Under the pieces are notes generated by a model. That model was not told the origin of the DNA and did no database searches. It saw only the letters and a list, made by a program, of their open reading frames with translations. From positions 1-64,000 of the forward strand of contig CAIOGO010000022.1 in the NCBI GenBank assembly GCA_903857865.1: a DNA stretch of 64,000 nucleotides, read 5' to 3'. The translations under genes were made by a program, and so were the position numbers. The stretch comes from an uncultured bacterium (GTDB lineage: Bacteria > Bipolaricaulota > Bipolaricaulia > UBA7950 > UBA9294). Shown piece after piece: positions 1 through 9,010 of this stretch (position 1 is the first letter of the stretch; the number at the start of each line of letters is the position of its first letter).

Positions 1-98
1 ACTTCCAGCGACCCCATCAGGGCTACCGCACCAAAGGGCGCACCCCGGCGGAGGTCTTCTGGGGTGCGATCAGTCACGAAGTCCGTCAGGAGGCCTGA
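1..98 (+). pseudogene. C-terminal end of an IS transposase (DDE integrase core), cut by window edge
   Basis: The reading frame is open from the left edge and ends with TGA at 96-98. The visible peptide has the RPHQGYRTKGRTPAEVF pattern typical of the end of the rve_3 integrase core of IS481/IS3-type transposases. Only about 31 residues are visible, so the family is not certain and the upstream part lies outside the window. The terminal sequence of the element follows directly. Confidence 0.7.
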
Positions 99-126
99 AG
101 TGTTAACACCATTCCGAAACTGGACA
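1..126 (+). mobile_element. right end of an IS3/IS481-like insertion sequence
   Basis: The transposase fragment is followed by a short tail ending GAAACTGGACA at about 116-126. Read on the other strand this starts TGTCCAGTTTC, the kind of TG...CA terminus seen in IS3-type inverted repeats. The left end is outside the window, so the exact border and any target duplication cannot be checked. Confidence 0.5.
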
Positions 127-313
127 CTCTAGATGCGTATCCGGTTCGTCTGCTGCGTCCGATTCCTAGAGACTCGCGTCGCTCCGATCTGCCCGTCGTC
201 TTCGTCCTCTGTCCGGGCCGGGGAAGACTAACGTCAAGGGGCGAAGGCGTTCAGGCGACGTGGCCTTCCCTCGGTTGCCGGTGACGCACTCAGTCGTATA
301 GGATCGCCTGCAC

Positions 314-3112
314 ATGGTGGTGATGCTCGACGTGTCTGCCCGACGATGGGTCCTATGCCTTGCTGCCCTGTTTCTCACTGCGTGTGCGTGCATCCCCGCG
401 GGGGGAAAGGTTTCCGGCTGTTCTTCCGGTGACTGCAGACCTCGGGTTCTCTTCGACGAGGCACATGCCGAGCGGGGCACCATCTCATACGAACGGGCAA
501 TCGAAATGGACCCCGCACACGGAGCTGATTGGTACCTCTATGGGCACGTAGCGGAGATGCTCGGCACGACGTATAACCTGGTCAGAGGGGAGCAGTCGCT
601 AACCGCTTCCAGTCTGGCCGAGTTCGACGCCCTGATCATCGTCTCACCGACAACAAGATTCACGAGCGACGAAGTCGAAGCCATCTATGACTTCGTGATG
701 CACGGCGGCGGGCTCTTGATCGCGCAGGACACGAACCCCTCTCCGTCCGCGGCAGGCAATCAGCTTGCGGACTTGTTTGGTGGGCGGTTTCTTCCAGGCA
801 TCTTGCGCTCTGAGCGGGGTGACTGGGACGCCGAGAGCTTCCAGGCAGACATCTCAGCGCCAGAACATCCAATAGCCCATGGCGTTGCGACATTCCAGCT
901 CAACTGGGGCTGCGCAATCACGCCGCCGGCAGGCTGGGACGTTCTGGTGCGCAGCAAGAGCAACACATGGCTGGATGCTGATAACAGCCGCAGGCAAAAC
1001 GGGAGTGAGCCTGTTGGGCCGCTGGACGTTGCTGCCGCAGGGTACGCAGGCGCTGGGCGAGTCGTACTGATTGGTGACAACGCTTTTCAGGACACAATCA
1101 TGGAACCAAACTGGGTGCTCTTCTGCAATGCTGTCGCTTGGCTTGTCGGTGAACCCACGCAGGCGGCCAATTGGTCTCCCATAGACAACGGAAACCTCGA
1201 GCCAGTCGTGTCCTCAGCTACCTCGAGCAACTGCCTTGTGAGATTCTTCCCCGATCGTTGGGCAGTCGATCCTGGGGACACGATAGTCTGGACGATCGAG
1301 GCAACTGACGCAGCGGTCCTACCGCTGTACATCAGACCGGAGCTTGACAACGATATCCACCGAGAGCCGCTTGTCATTCTCGAGCATGCTAACATCCGGA
1401 TCGAATTCACGTACGATCACGCGAACATCTATATTCCGTATCTGGAAGTCGTCGATTCCACGGGATACGGCCAGAAGGTCTACCCGGAGAGGCTGATCAC
1501 TGTCAGGCCGGGCTTCGAGCAGCGAGCAAGCATTGGCCTTTCCCTCGCTTCAAGTGCCAGCAGCCAATCCGACCTCATCAAGGCAATTCGAGTAACCACT
1601 TGCGACTCGAGTCTGTACAAGACCCAGGACGGCCTGGAGGACATACACCAGCAGCTGGTGAGGATTGCGGGATTAGGAACAAACCTCGTGGTGTTCAATC
1701 TTGAGTGGTTCTTCGACAACGCCTCGGCAAGCATTCAGGAACCGCTCTACGGAGCGACCTGGCCGATCAGCACACTAGGGACCGTACCTCTTGACGTCCT
1801 TGTCAAGCTGGTGGATTGGAGCCACGCACTCGGTATGCGCGTGGGCCTGTGCTACTTCCTCACAGAGAAAGAGGGGTACCTCCCGGGCAAGCGGGGGCGC
1901 TACACGTACAAGCCGGAAGATGACCGTGTCTATCTTGAGTGGCAGACGGCCATACACGTCGCGTACGCCGAGATCTGCCAGCTTCTCGGTGTCGAGCTGT
2001 TCATCTTGGATGCGGAGAACGACTACTTCACGCAGAATCCTGGGGTCGTCGATCTCATCCACGAGGTACGCGAGGTCTACGGCGGCGCTCTCACCGAACA
2101 AGCGTACACAATAGACAGAGTGTGGAGCTGCCCATTTGCGCACCAGCTCGACTTTGTTGCATGGAGTGATTACTACTTCGGCTTCGCGGATCTGAGCAAT
2201 CGGGGCCTCGACATCAGCGTGTTGAAGGCCGCCTTCTTGCGCCACTACGAGGCAGACGTCCTGCCTGTTCTGCGTCATGTTGGCAGGCCCGGGATGTTCC
2301 TTGAGCTTGGCGCCAACTTCCGAGAGATCGGTGACGAGCAAGGAGAGGTGGAGTATCGGGCTTACCTAGAGGTCATTGCGCAGGTCACGTCAGGACCCTC
2401 TCCCTTGATCGGGCTGTGCTGGTGGGATTGGGCACTTCTTGGAGAGGACCACACCTACCCACACAGTCTTCGTGGCCGTGGTGCAGAACAGGTGGTTAGC
2501 GAGTTCTACAGTAACACGCTACCGAACAGTGTCAACAATGCTGCTGCTGAAGAAGTCGCCCGCAGCTGCTCGGGCAAGAAGATCCTCGCTTCTTTCGAGC
2601 AGGGTGAGAACCTGACCCTCCATACCTACAACGACGGAGGTCAGATCAAGCTCTCGTACGACTCGACCCTGGGGTACCCAGGCCGCTCGGCCCACATAAG
2701 GTTCACTCCGTACACAGCAGAGCGTCAGGTTTCTACCGCAGGGCTATACATCGTGCCCGCACGATCGGAGGACTGGACACAGCAGAGCTCAGTGTGCTTC
2801 TGGCTCCTGAATGATGCGGAGAACTGCAATTGTGTCAGCGTTCTCGAGTTTCAGGTGATCGACGCCGACGGCGACCAGTTCACCTTCCGTACGAGTGCAA
2901 GAACCTTCCTGGCCGGATGGCAGCTCATCACCGTGGATCTTGATCTCCTGTCCTTCCCTTCATGGATTCCGTCAAGCCAGCCGGGGGATGGAGTCCTTGA
3001 CCTGAGACGAGTGGCGAAGTGGGGGTTCATCCTGCAATGGGATGACGGGAGGACCCACGACGTCTGGATTGACACAGTACTGATCGGACGGGGCACTGCA
3101 GGGACACCTTGA
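314..3112 (+). CDS. large secreted lipoprotein with ThuA/GATase-like, TIM-barrel-like and C-terminal beta domains
   Basis: This 932-residue protein begins with a basic-hydrophobic leader and a lipobox LTAC, with the acceptor cysteine at residue 24, so it should be a membrane-anchored lipoprotein. Residues ~40-280 look like a DUF4350/ThuA-type glutamine-amidotransferase-like fold (hydrophobic strands, a GGGLLIAQD segment, a terminal GRVVLIGDN strand). Residues ~430-740 resemble a glycoside-hydrolase-like TIM barrel (repeated Trp/Asp/Glu-rich strands such as LFILDAEND and GLCWWDWALLG). The C-terminal ~170 residues look like a jelly-roll carbohydrate-binding module. A polysaccharide-related role is inferred only from these shapes. 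Start: ATG 314, with a second in-frame ATG at 323. It stands alone, and codon use is less GC3-rich than in most neighbours, which may indicate transfer. Confidence 0.7.
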   Translation: MVVMLDVSARRWVLCLAALFLTACACIPAGGKVSGCSSGDCRPRVLFDEAHAERGTISYERAIEMDPAHGADWYLYGHVAEMLGTTYNLVRGEQSLTASSLAEFDALIIVSPTTRFTSDEVEAIYDFVMHGGGLLIAQDTNPSPSAAGNQLADLFGGRFLPGILRSERGDWDAESFQADISAPEHPIAHGVATFQLNWGCAITPPAGWDVLVRSKSNTWLDADNSRRQNGSEPVGPLDVAAAGYAGAGRVVLIGDNAFQDTIMEPNWVLFCNAVAWLVGEPTQAANWSPIDNGNLEPVVSSATSSNCLVRFFPDRWAVDPGDTIVWTIEATDAAVLPLYIRPELDNDIHREPLVILEHANIRIEFTYDHANIYIPYLEVVDSTGYGQKVYPERLITVRPGFEQRASIGLSLASSASSQSDLIKAIRVTTCDSSLYKTQDGLEDIHQQLVRIAGLGTNLVVFNLEWFFDNASASIQEPLYGATWPISTLGTVPLDVLVKLVDWSHALGMRVGLCYFLTEKEGYLPGKRGRYTYKPEDDRVYLEWQTAIHVAYAEICQLLGVELFILDAENDYFTQNPGVVDLIHEVREVYGGALTEQAYTIDRVWSCPFAHQLDFVAWSDYYFGFADLSNRGLDISVLKAAFLRHYEADVLPVLRHVGRPGMFLELGANFREIGDEQGEVEYRAYLEVIAQVTSGPSPLIGLCWWDWALLGEDHTYPHSLRGRGAEQVVSEFYSNTLPNSVNNAAAEEVARSCSGKKILASFEQGENLTLHTYNDGGQIKLSYDSTLGYPGRSAHIRFTPYTAERQVSTAGLYIVPARSEDWTQQSSVCFWLLNDAENCNCVSVLEFQVIDADGDQFTFRTSARTFLAGWQLITVDLDLLSFPSWIPSSQPGDGVLDLRRVAKWGFILQWDDGRTHDVWIDTVLIGRGTAGTP

Positions 3113-3298
3113 TCCCCAAGGATCGGTAGGGTATTGGGCGGGTCCCGACCATGTTGTCGCGACGACTACACGAGTTTTCTGATCGGGCCCCCAGGCTCCA
3201 GTGCAGGCGCTCGAACTGGGACTCGCGTTTTCTGCCAGTTGGATCCGGTTGGGCTGATCGATTGTCCCAATGCGGGTCTGTCGGGGCATCGAGCGGAA

Positions 3299-3475
3299 GT
3301 TCAAGAGTAGTCCCGTAGAGGGTAAAGAGGAAGAGGGGTCATCGCGACCCCTCTTCCTCTTTGCGTTTGGATGCTCTTGAATCTCCTGAGTTCGCATCTA
3401 CCCAATCCGGCGAACTCCCTAGCTACCCGCAGGGTAGCCGGGTTCCCAAATCCCTCCTGGCGTATAGACAGGCCT
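3299..3475. repeat. structured palindromic repeat, copy 1
   Basis: The copy begins with a 27-base block (3299-3325) identical to 7373-7399. It continues with a long variable hairpin and a block starting TGGATGCTCT that is shared with copy 2. Next comes hairpin A (GAGTTCGC 3388-3395 with GCGAACTC 3410-3417), then CTCCCTAGC (3415-3423). Hairpin B follows: GCTACCC-GCA-GGGTAGC at 3422-3438. The end shares AAATCCCTCC..GGCGTA with copy 2. Hairpin B has a different stem sequence in copy 2 but keeps its length, GNA triloop and flanks. Confidence 0.75.
3324..3362. terminator. 17-bp perfect hairpin, possible bidirectional terminator
   Basis: Bases 3324-3340 pair without mismatch with 3346-3362 around a 5-base loop. 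The stem starts AAAG and ends CTTT, so either strand gives a hairpin with a short U tract. It lies 210 bases after the lipoprotein gene and inside repeat copy 1, so it may be part of the repeat rather than a dedicated terminator. Confidence 0.45.
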
Positions 3476-3814
3476 TCCGAAGAGCCTTTGCTCGCGAGAC
3501 CCGACGGGACGGACTAGCTGCCGCAGTCCTTTCAGCAGGAATGCATCTGCCGCTTTGAGAGCCTCGATCAACGGCGTTCGAATCCCCTTGGCTCTGCCGA
3601 CCTGTTCCTCGCGTTGTCGCCCCACCTCGTACCGCGACCTAGGCGAGGCACGCGGGAGTGCTACGCCTCACCTGTGGCCCACAGTGTCGACCCGAGTGTA
3701 CCCACTGGCCTGACGCTCTCGTGACAGAATGAGTTGGCCCCTAGCCGGAGCTCGTATACCTTCCATCCCATTAGGATGAGAGGATGGCAGAGGTGTGCAT
3801 GAAGAGGTACGAAC

Positions 3815-6800
3815 ATGAGGCATGAGTTGCATCCCAAGCGCATCGGCGCTGCAGGAACTTGGAAGCTATTCCAAAGGCTGCTGCAGCGGCCCACAACAGG
3901 CATCGGGCAGCAGTTGCGGGAAGCGGCGTTGCGGTATGACGCCTTGTTCAACCACTCTTCTGACGGAGTGTTCATTCTGAGCTTAGATGGTGTTTATCTT
4001 GAAGTCAGTCCACGTGGTGCCAAGATGTTCGGTTACGAGTCTCACGAGCTAATCGGTAAACCTATCACCGCGACAGTCGATCCCGGCGAGCAATCGAGCG
4101 GCAGAAGACAAGCTGTCGGCGCTCTTGGAAGGAAAAGCGATCCCCCTTTACGAGAGAACCTTCCGCGCGAAGGATGGAACCCAAGTTCCTGTGGAGATTG
4201 ACCTCACCCTAGTACGCGACTCAAACGGAAAGCCAGCATACATCCAGAGCGTGGTGCGTGACATCTCTCACCGCAAGCGCCTGGAAGAGAAGTCGCGCCG
4301 GACTACGCGTGCACTGGGGACACTGAGTCAGGGGCACCAAATCCCGCTACGCGCAGAGGACGAGCTGGCCGAGAGAGAGGAGACGCATCGCTCCATCCTC
4401 GAGCGGGCAAGTGATGGCGTTGCGATCATTCAGGACATGACTATTCGCTACGCCAACCCGCGTCTGGCGGAGATCTGGGGTGTACTCGTCTCAGAGGTGA
4501 TTGGAGCATCGATTGCCGACCACCTCCAGCAGGACGAACTCGATCGTCTGGCAGACCAGTACAAGCGCCGGTTAGCGGGAGAGAACGTTCCGGCCCTCTA
4601 CGAGACGTCTCTGCAACGGCGCGATGGCAGCGAGATATTCGTCGAGGTAAGTGCCGGCCTGATCGCGTACGAGGGGAGGCCCGCCGATCTCATTCTCGTG
4701 CGGGACATCACGGAGCGGAGGCGTACCGAAGAGGCTGTGCGGCGAAGCGAGGAGCGGTATCGGCGCATCGTTGAGACCGCACAAGAAGGTATCTGGGTGA
4801 CCGACGCGGAGAATCGGACCACCTTCGTCAACAAGAAAATGGCGGACATGCTGGGCTGTACGGTTGACGAGATGGTAGGCGCCTCGGCGTTCACTTTCAT
4901 TGCCAAGGAGGACAGGGCAAAGGCGGCTGGGCATATTGAGCGTCGCCGTCAGGGGGTCTCAGAGCAGCTTGACTTCAGGTTTCTTCGCAAGGACGGGACG
5001 GATCTGTGGACTCTCCTCAAGTCGAGTCCCATTCAGGACGAAGACGGAAACTACGCCGGTGTGCTCAGGATGATCACTGACATCACCGAGCGCAAGCGTG
5101 CGGAGGAAACCCTGCGCGAGAGCGAGCGCCGATACGCGGCGTTGTTCGAACACCCCAACGACGGTGTCTTCATCTTCAGCCCAGACGGCGTCGAGCTTGC
5201 CGTCAACGAGCGCGGGGCCGAGATGCTCGGCTACGAGGTTCACGAGCTTGTGGGAAAGCCTCTAGTCTACGACCCGGCGGAGTACGCCGACGTCTTGCGG
5301 AAGCGAGCCGAGGTCTTCGCCGGCCGGACAATCCCACCCTACGAGCGCACGTTCCGTGCTAAGGATGGGTCGCCGGTCCTGGTCGAGGTTAACCTCACCG
5401 TGGTGCGCGACGCCGAGAAGCGTCCCCTCTACCTCCAGAGCATCGTGCGGGACATTCGCGAGCGCAAACGTACCGAGGAACGCCTCCGGGAGAGCGAGGA
5501 GCGTTTCCGACGGATCTTCGAGGAGGGCCCGCTCGGCGTGGTGACGTCCGACTCGAGCTTCCGCTTCACCCGAGCCAATTCGGCGTTCTGCAGTATGCTC
5601 GGCTACACAGAAGAGGAGCTCACTTCCCTTACGTTCCAGGAGATCACCCACCCGGCCGACGTCGGCACCGACACCGAGCAGGTAAGAAGGCTCTTCCGCG
5701 GAGAGATCCCACTCTACCGGACCGAGAAACGCTACATCCGCAAGGACAAGGCACCGCTTTGGGGAGCAGTGACCGTAACTGTGGTTCGCGACTCAGAGGG
5801 GAAGTTCCTCTACTTTCTCGCCATGATCGAGGACATCACGTCGCGGAGAGATGCGGAGGAAACGGTGCGTTCCCTCGCTCGTTTCCCAGAGGAGGACCCA
5901 AGCCCCGTACTGCGCGTCGCGGCGGACGGGAGGATCCTCTATGCGAACCGGTCAAGCGCGCGCCTGCTCGAAGCCTGGAAGGGAGGCGTAGGCAAGGCCA
6001 TTCCCGAGCGCTACCGAAACTGCGTTCGGGAAGCTCTCCAGGGAGGTATTCTCACTGATGAGGGGGAGATCGCCGGCCGCGTCCTGTTCCTGACCTTCGC
6101 TGCGATACCGGCCGAGGGATACGTCAACGTCTATGGACTCGATATCACGAAGCTTCGCGAAACGGAGAAGGCCCTTGCCGAAAGCGAAGCCGAGCACAGG
6201 GAGCTGGTGGAAAACGCCAGCGACCTGATCTACACGCATGATCTCCGCGGGAAGATCACCTCGCTCAACTCGACCGCCCAGCTGGTCACCGGCTACTCCG
6301 CGCACGAGCTTGTGGGGAAGGACATCGACCTCATCGTAGCCCCGGAGTATCGCAAGCACGCGCGGGCTATGAGTGCAGCGAAGCTTCGAAGTGAGGGCTC
6401 GACGGTCTGCGAGGTGGGGATCGTCGCCAAGGACGGACACCAAACGCCCGTTGAAGTCAGCAGTCGCCTCATCTACAAGGGTGGGAAGCCCGTCGGGGTA
6501 CAAGGGATCGCGCGCGACATCACCGAGCGCAGGGAGGCCTCTGATCGGCTGAGGAAGTCCCTGGACGGGACGATCAAAGCCGTTGCCCGGACCACGGAGA
6601 TGAGGGACCCGTACACCGCCGGGCATCAGGAGCGGGTGAGCCGATTAGGGTGCGCGATCGCGAAGAGGATGGGGCTTAGCGCGGAGACGGTGGAAGGCCT
6701 GCGCGTGGCCGGGCTCCTCCACGACGTGGGCAAGGTCTCCGTGCCTGCAGAGATCCTCAGCAAACCGACGACCCTGACGTCGATCGAGTTCAGCCTCGTG

Positions 6801-7151
6801 AAGGCGCATGCCCAGACCGGCCACGATATTCTCGCGGGGATCGACTTCCCCTGGCCGGTGGCGGAGATCGTCCTGCAGCACCACGAGCGCCTGAACGGTT
6901 CGGGCTACCCGCGGGGACTCAAGGGCGAGGCGATCTCGCTTGAGGCGAGGATCATCGCCGTGGCCGACGTCGTCGAGGCGATGGCCTCCCACCGCCCCTA
7001 TCGACCTGCTCACGGCCTGGACCAGGCCCTAGCAGAACTGGAAACGGGAGCGGGTGTGCTGTATGACTTCGAAGTCGTCAAGGCGTGCCTGGCATTGTTC
7101 CAGCAAGGCTATGAGCTTTCTCGGCCACTTCCTGAGGATAAGCAAGTCTGA
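3815..7151 (+). CDS. multi-PAS sensor with C-terminal HD-GYP phosphodiesterase domain; one apparent frameshift near 4091
   Basis: The protein would be about 1,110 residues with seven PAS domains (approx. nt 3935-4280, 4385-4720, 4755-5100, 5120-5475, 5495-5860, 5865-6150, 6190-6530) and an HD-GYP domain (6550-7100). The HD motif is LLHDVGK and the GYP motif is HHERLNGSGYP, with Asn where Asp is more usual. HD-GYP proteins hydrolyse cyclic di-GMP; the PAS array should sense redox, light or ligands. No membrane segment is seen, so it is probably cytoplasmic. The first PAS starts in the frame of ATG 3815 and continues in another frame from about 4092 (RAAEDKLSALLEGKAIPLYE). PAS 4 gives a close internal paralogue showing the two halves belong together. 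This is either a real one-base indel or a sequence error. Confidence 0.8.
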
Positions 7152-7372
7152 GAGGTCGTCGCTTGTCTCAGGGCGCTTTTTCTCAAGCTCTTGCCTACGC
7201 GGCAACGGCCTGCGTCTAGTGCCAGATCGAGGTGGAAGGGGTTGGGATACCAGAGACAAGGTGCCGCCTAAAGGAGGTAGACGCCCCGCTGCGTGGCGAG
7301 AAGCGCGCGTTTGACCCACTTCTTCGGCGACGGCCAGAAGCTTGCGGAACTCCTCCACACGACCGCCGCCGA

Positions 7373-7640
7373 GTTCAAGAGTAGTCCCGTAGAGGGTAAT
7401 CGCGGAGCCGCCGCCATATCAACAAGGAGTTCGCATCTCGCGGCCAGCGAACTCCCTAGCTCCTCGAAGAGGAGCCACCTGGCCGCGATTCCGTGATTGC
7501 GGCTGGATGCTCTCGAATCCCCGGAGTCCACGACGAACAAGCCGTGCGAACTCCCTAGCTGTCCGAAGGACAGCCGTTGCCCCGCAGGGTGGCCGGGGTT
7601 CACAAATCCCTCCGGGCGTACAGCCCGATACGGGGCCAAA
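7373..7640. repeat. structured palindromic repeat, copy 2 (two hairpin modules)
   Basis: It starts with the same 27-base block as copy 1. It has two A/B modules. In module 1, GGAGTTCGC (7426-7434) pairs with GCGAACTCC (7447-7455), followed by hairpin GCTCCTC-GAA-GAGGAGC (7459-7475). The loop of A (TCGCGGCCA) can also pair with TGGCCGCGA downstream, a possible pseudoknot. In module 2, the hairpin is GCTGTCC-GAA-GGACAGC (7558-7574). CTCCCTAGC precedes each B hairpin (7452-7460, 7551-7559). Stem bases differ between modules but remain paired. Confidence 0.75.
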
Positions 7641-7647
7641 TGCCGCA

Positions 7648-7660
7648 AGTGAAGATCTGA
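7648..7660 (+). repeat. partial RAYT-element terminal sequence
   Basis: AGTGAAGATCTGA matches 13 of the 18 bases of the right terminal repeat of the RAYT element (9848-9865) in the same orientation, and lies just after repeat copy 2. It may be what is left of an element end. Confidence 0.5.
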
Positions 7661-7748
7661 ACATTCCTCTTGGATTGTCAGGTCACCGCTTGGCTTGCTC
7701 GCGATTGGAGCCGTCTCGATCGCCCTCTGCGCCAGACAGCCGAGCCAT

Positions 7749-8594
7749 CTAGAGCCACTTGGCGACGTCGTCCGCGGTCAGGTCGTCCGGCTTCCCTGAG
7801 AAGCGGATGACGCCGCTACGATCGACGAGGAAAGCGTGCGGCGTCCCCTTCACGCCATAGGCGGTCCGGGTGGGTCGCGCGTTGTCGTATTCGTGGACCA
7901 CAATGAAGGCGTCGTATTCACTTCCGGAGAAGAACTCCTTCGGACCCGACGGATCCCGATCGAGAACCACGATGATGATGACCAGGCCAGAGGTCCCGTA
8001 TTGGGCCTCGACCTCCTTGAGGTGGGGCAGCGATGCGACGCAGGGTGAGCAGGTCTGGAACCAAAACTCAATCACGACGATCTGCCCGAGGTATGCCGAC
8101 AGCTTCACCGCGTCGCCATCGAGCGATGACAGGGCGAACTCCGGGGCGCGGTTGCCCACCTCGTTTCCGACTGGGGTGGAGCTCGGAGCCGGGGTCTGCA
8201 GATAGGATTCGGCCTCTTCCCGGTCCGTCTCGCCTCGAGGCACAAGGTCGTTCAGATCGATCGTCCGAGACGTCGTGTCAGACGCGCTGCGATCGTCGGT
8301 CACCAAGAGCGTCGCGGCGAACTCGCCGATCCATGAGTAGGTGTGTACGACCTGGGGGCCTGAGCCGATCGTGCCGTCACCGAACGCCCACTCATACGCA
8401 ATGATCGTCCCGTCCGGATCTTCGGAGGCTGTGCCGTCAAAGAAGACGATGGTTGGATCGCTTCTGTCGACGACGTACGCGCGAAACGCGGCGACCGGCT
8501 TCGCGTTGTCGACCGATTGGCTCGCCCCCGGCCCCACCAGCCCGATGACCAGCCCCGGTAGTAGGAGAGTGATACTCCATCTTTGCTTCGTCAT
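7749..8594 (-). CDS. secreted PKD domain - TlpA/ResA-like thioredoxin protein
   Basis: This 281-residue protein has an N-terminal signal sequence or anchor (residues 1-26), a PKD beta-sandwich (residues ~33-113, with the YEWAFGDG core), and an AhpC-TSA/TlpA thioredoxin fold (residues ~147-281). The redox centre is CSPC at residues 182-185, followed by the GTPHAF cis-Pro segment. TlpA/ResA-type proteins reduce disulfides outside the cytoplasmic membrane, for example in cytochrome c maturation. The PKD module presumably positions it in the cell envelope. ATG 8594 was chosen because the signal sequence starts there and GGGGCAG lies just upstream; the open frame runs on to 8846 without looking like protein. 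Confidence 0.85.
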   Translation of the reverse strand: MTKQRWSITLLLPGLVIGLVGPGASQSVDNAKPVAAFRAYVVDRSDPTIVFFDGTASEDPDGTIIAYEWAFGDGTIGSGPQVVHTYSWIGEFAATLLVTDDRSASDTTSRTIDLNDLVPRGETDREEAESYLQTPAPSSTPVGNEVGNRAPEFALSSLDGDAVKLSAYLGQIVVIEFWFQTCSPCVASLPHLKEVEAQYGTSGLVIIIVVLDRDPSGPKEFFSGSEYDAFIVVHEYDNARPTRTAYGVKGTPHAFLVDRSGVIRFSGKPDDLTADDVAKWL

Positions 8595-8758
8595 GCGATC
8601 TGCCCCACGTCTGACGACCATTCTACAAGCACGGACCATCCGCCGGCTTGGCATGGATGTGATTCCTGATCTTGGTTCGCTGTCCAACGAGCACCATGTC
8701 GTGCAACAGGCATGACAGTACCCTGCAGGCGGTGCCGGGGGAGCGTGCACTCTATGAT

Positions 8759-8787
8759 TTGCGGAGAGAACCCTCGCGCAGTACTTT
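8759..8787 (+). promoter_or_regulatory. promoter for the truncated AbiEi-like gene
   Basis: TTGCGG (8759-8764), a 17-base spacer and TACTTT (8782-8787) lie about 35 bases before the start codon of the truncated gene. This matches the -35 TTGC pattern seen elsewhere in the window. Confidence 0.45.
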
Positions 8788-8818
8788 CTGCAAGCTGTAG
8801 CGATGAACGACGAGGATC

Positions 8819-9010
8819 GTGATGGTGGCCGAAAAGAACAGCTCATCAGGAAAAGTGCTCAGCGCGCTGGTGGATGACCTCCAGGCCGGGGGGCGCTACA
8901 CCTTCGACCGGAGCGAGGCCATCAGTGCTCTTCGCAGATATTGGGGTCAGATCTTCACTTATCGCGTAGAATCGGGTAGACTCCTCCCATGGCACGCCCC
9001 CTGCGTGTAG
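8819..9010 (+). pseudogene. N-terminal remnant of an AbiEi-like antitoxin/wHTH gene, truncated by the RAYT element
   Basis: From ATG 8822 the peptide reads as a real N-terminus for about 40 residues (8822-8941), with segments LSALVDDLQAGGRYTF and RSEAISAL. These resemble the short winged-helix N-terminus of type IV (AbiEi-family) antitoxin-like proteins. The next base is the first base of the 18-bp terminal repeat of the RAYT element. The frame then runs through the repeat into unrelated sequence and stops at 9010. No continuation was recognised beyond 9865. The identification rests on similarity recalled for a short region and is tentative. Confidence 0.45.
8942..8959 (+). repeat. left terminal inverted repeat of the RAYT element
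   Basis: Perfect 18-base partner of 9848-9865. Confidence 0.8.

Larger units (their letters stand above)
3113..3814. other. non-coding gap holding repeat copy 1
   Basis: No convincing gene is visible in these 700 bases. The stretch holds a 17-bp perfect hairpin (3324-3362) and the first copy of the structured repeat (3299-3475). ORFs on either strand here are translations of the repeat, not conserved proteins. Confidence 0.6.
7152..7748. other. non-coding gap holding repeat copy 2
   Basis: No gene is supported here. The stretch contains repeat copy 2 (7373-7640) and a 13-base partial copy of the RAYT element end (7648-7660). Confidence 0.6.

Noticed and set aside
2972-3397. Minus-strand ORF sharing LPSTGLLLN with an ORF at 7268-7648
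   Set aside because: The shared peptide is the translation of the 27-base repeat block; no ribosome site and no protein-like codon pattern.
3440-3470. The repeat end AAATCCCTCC..GGCGTA resembles the 3' part of a tRNA
   Set aside because: The loop is nine bases rather than seven and there is no matching 5' half; treated as part of the repeat.
3560-3600. T-arm-like GTTCGAATCCCC suggesting a tRNA
   Set aside because: No acceptor, D or anticodon arms can be built upstream or downstream; no CCA. Probably chance.
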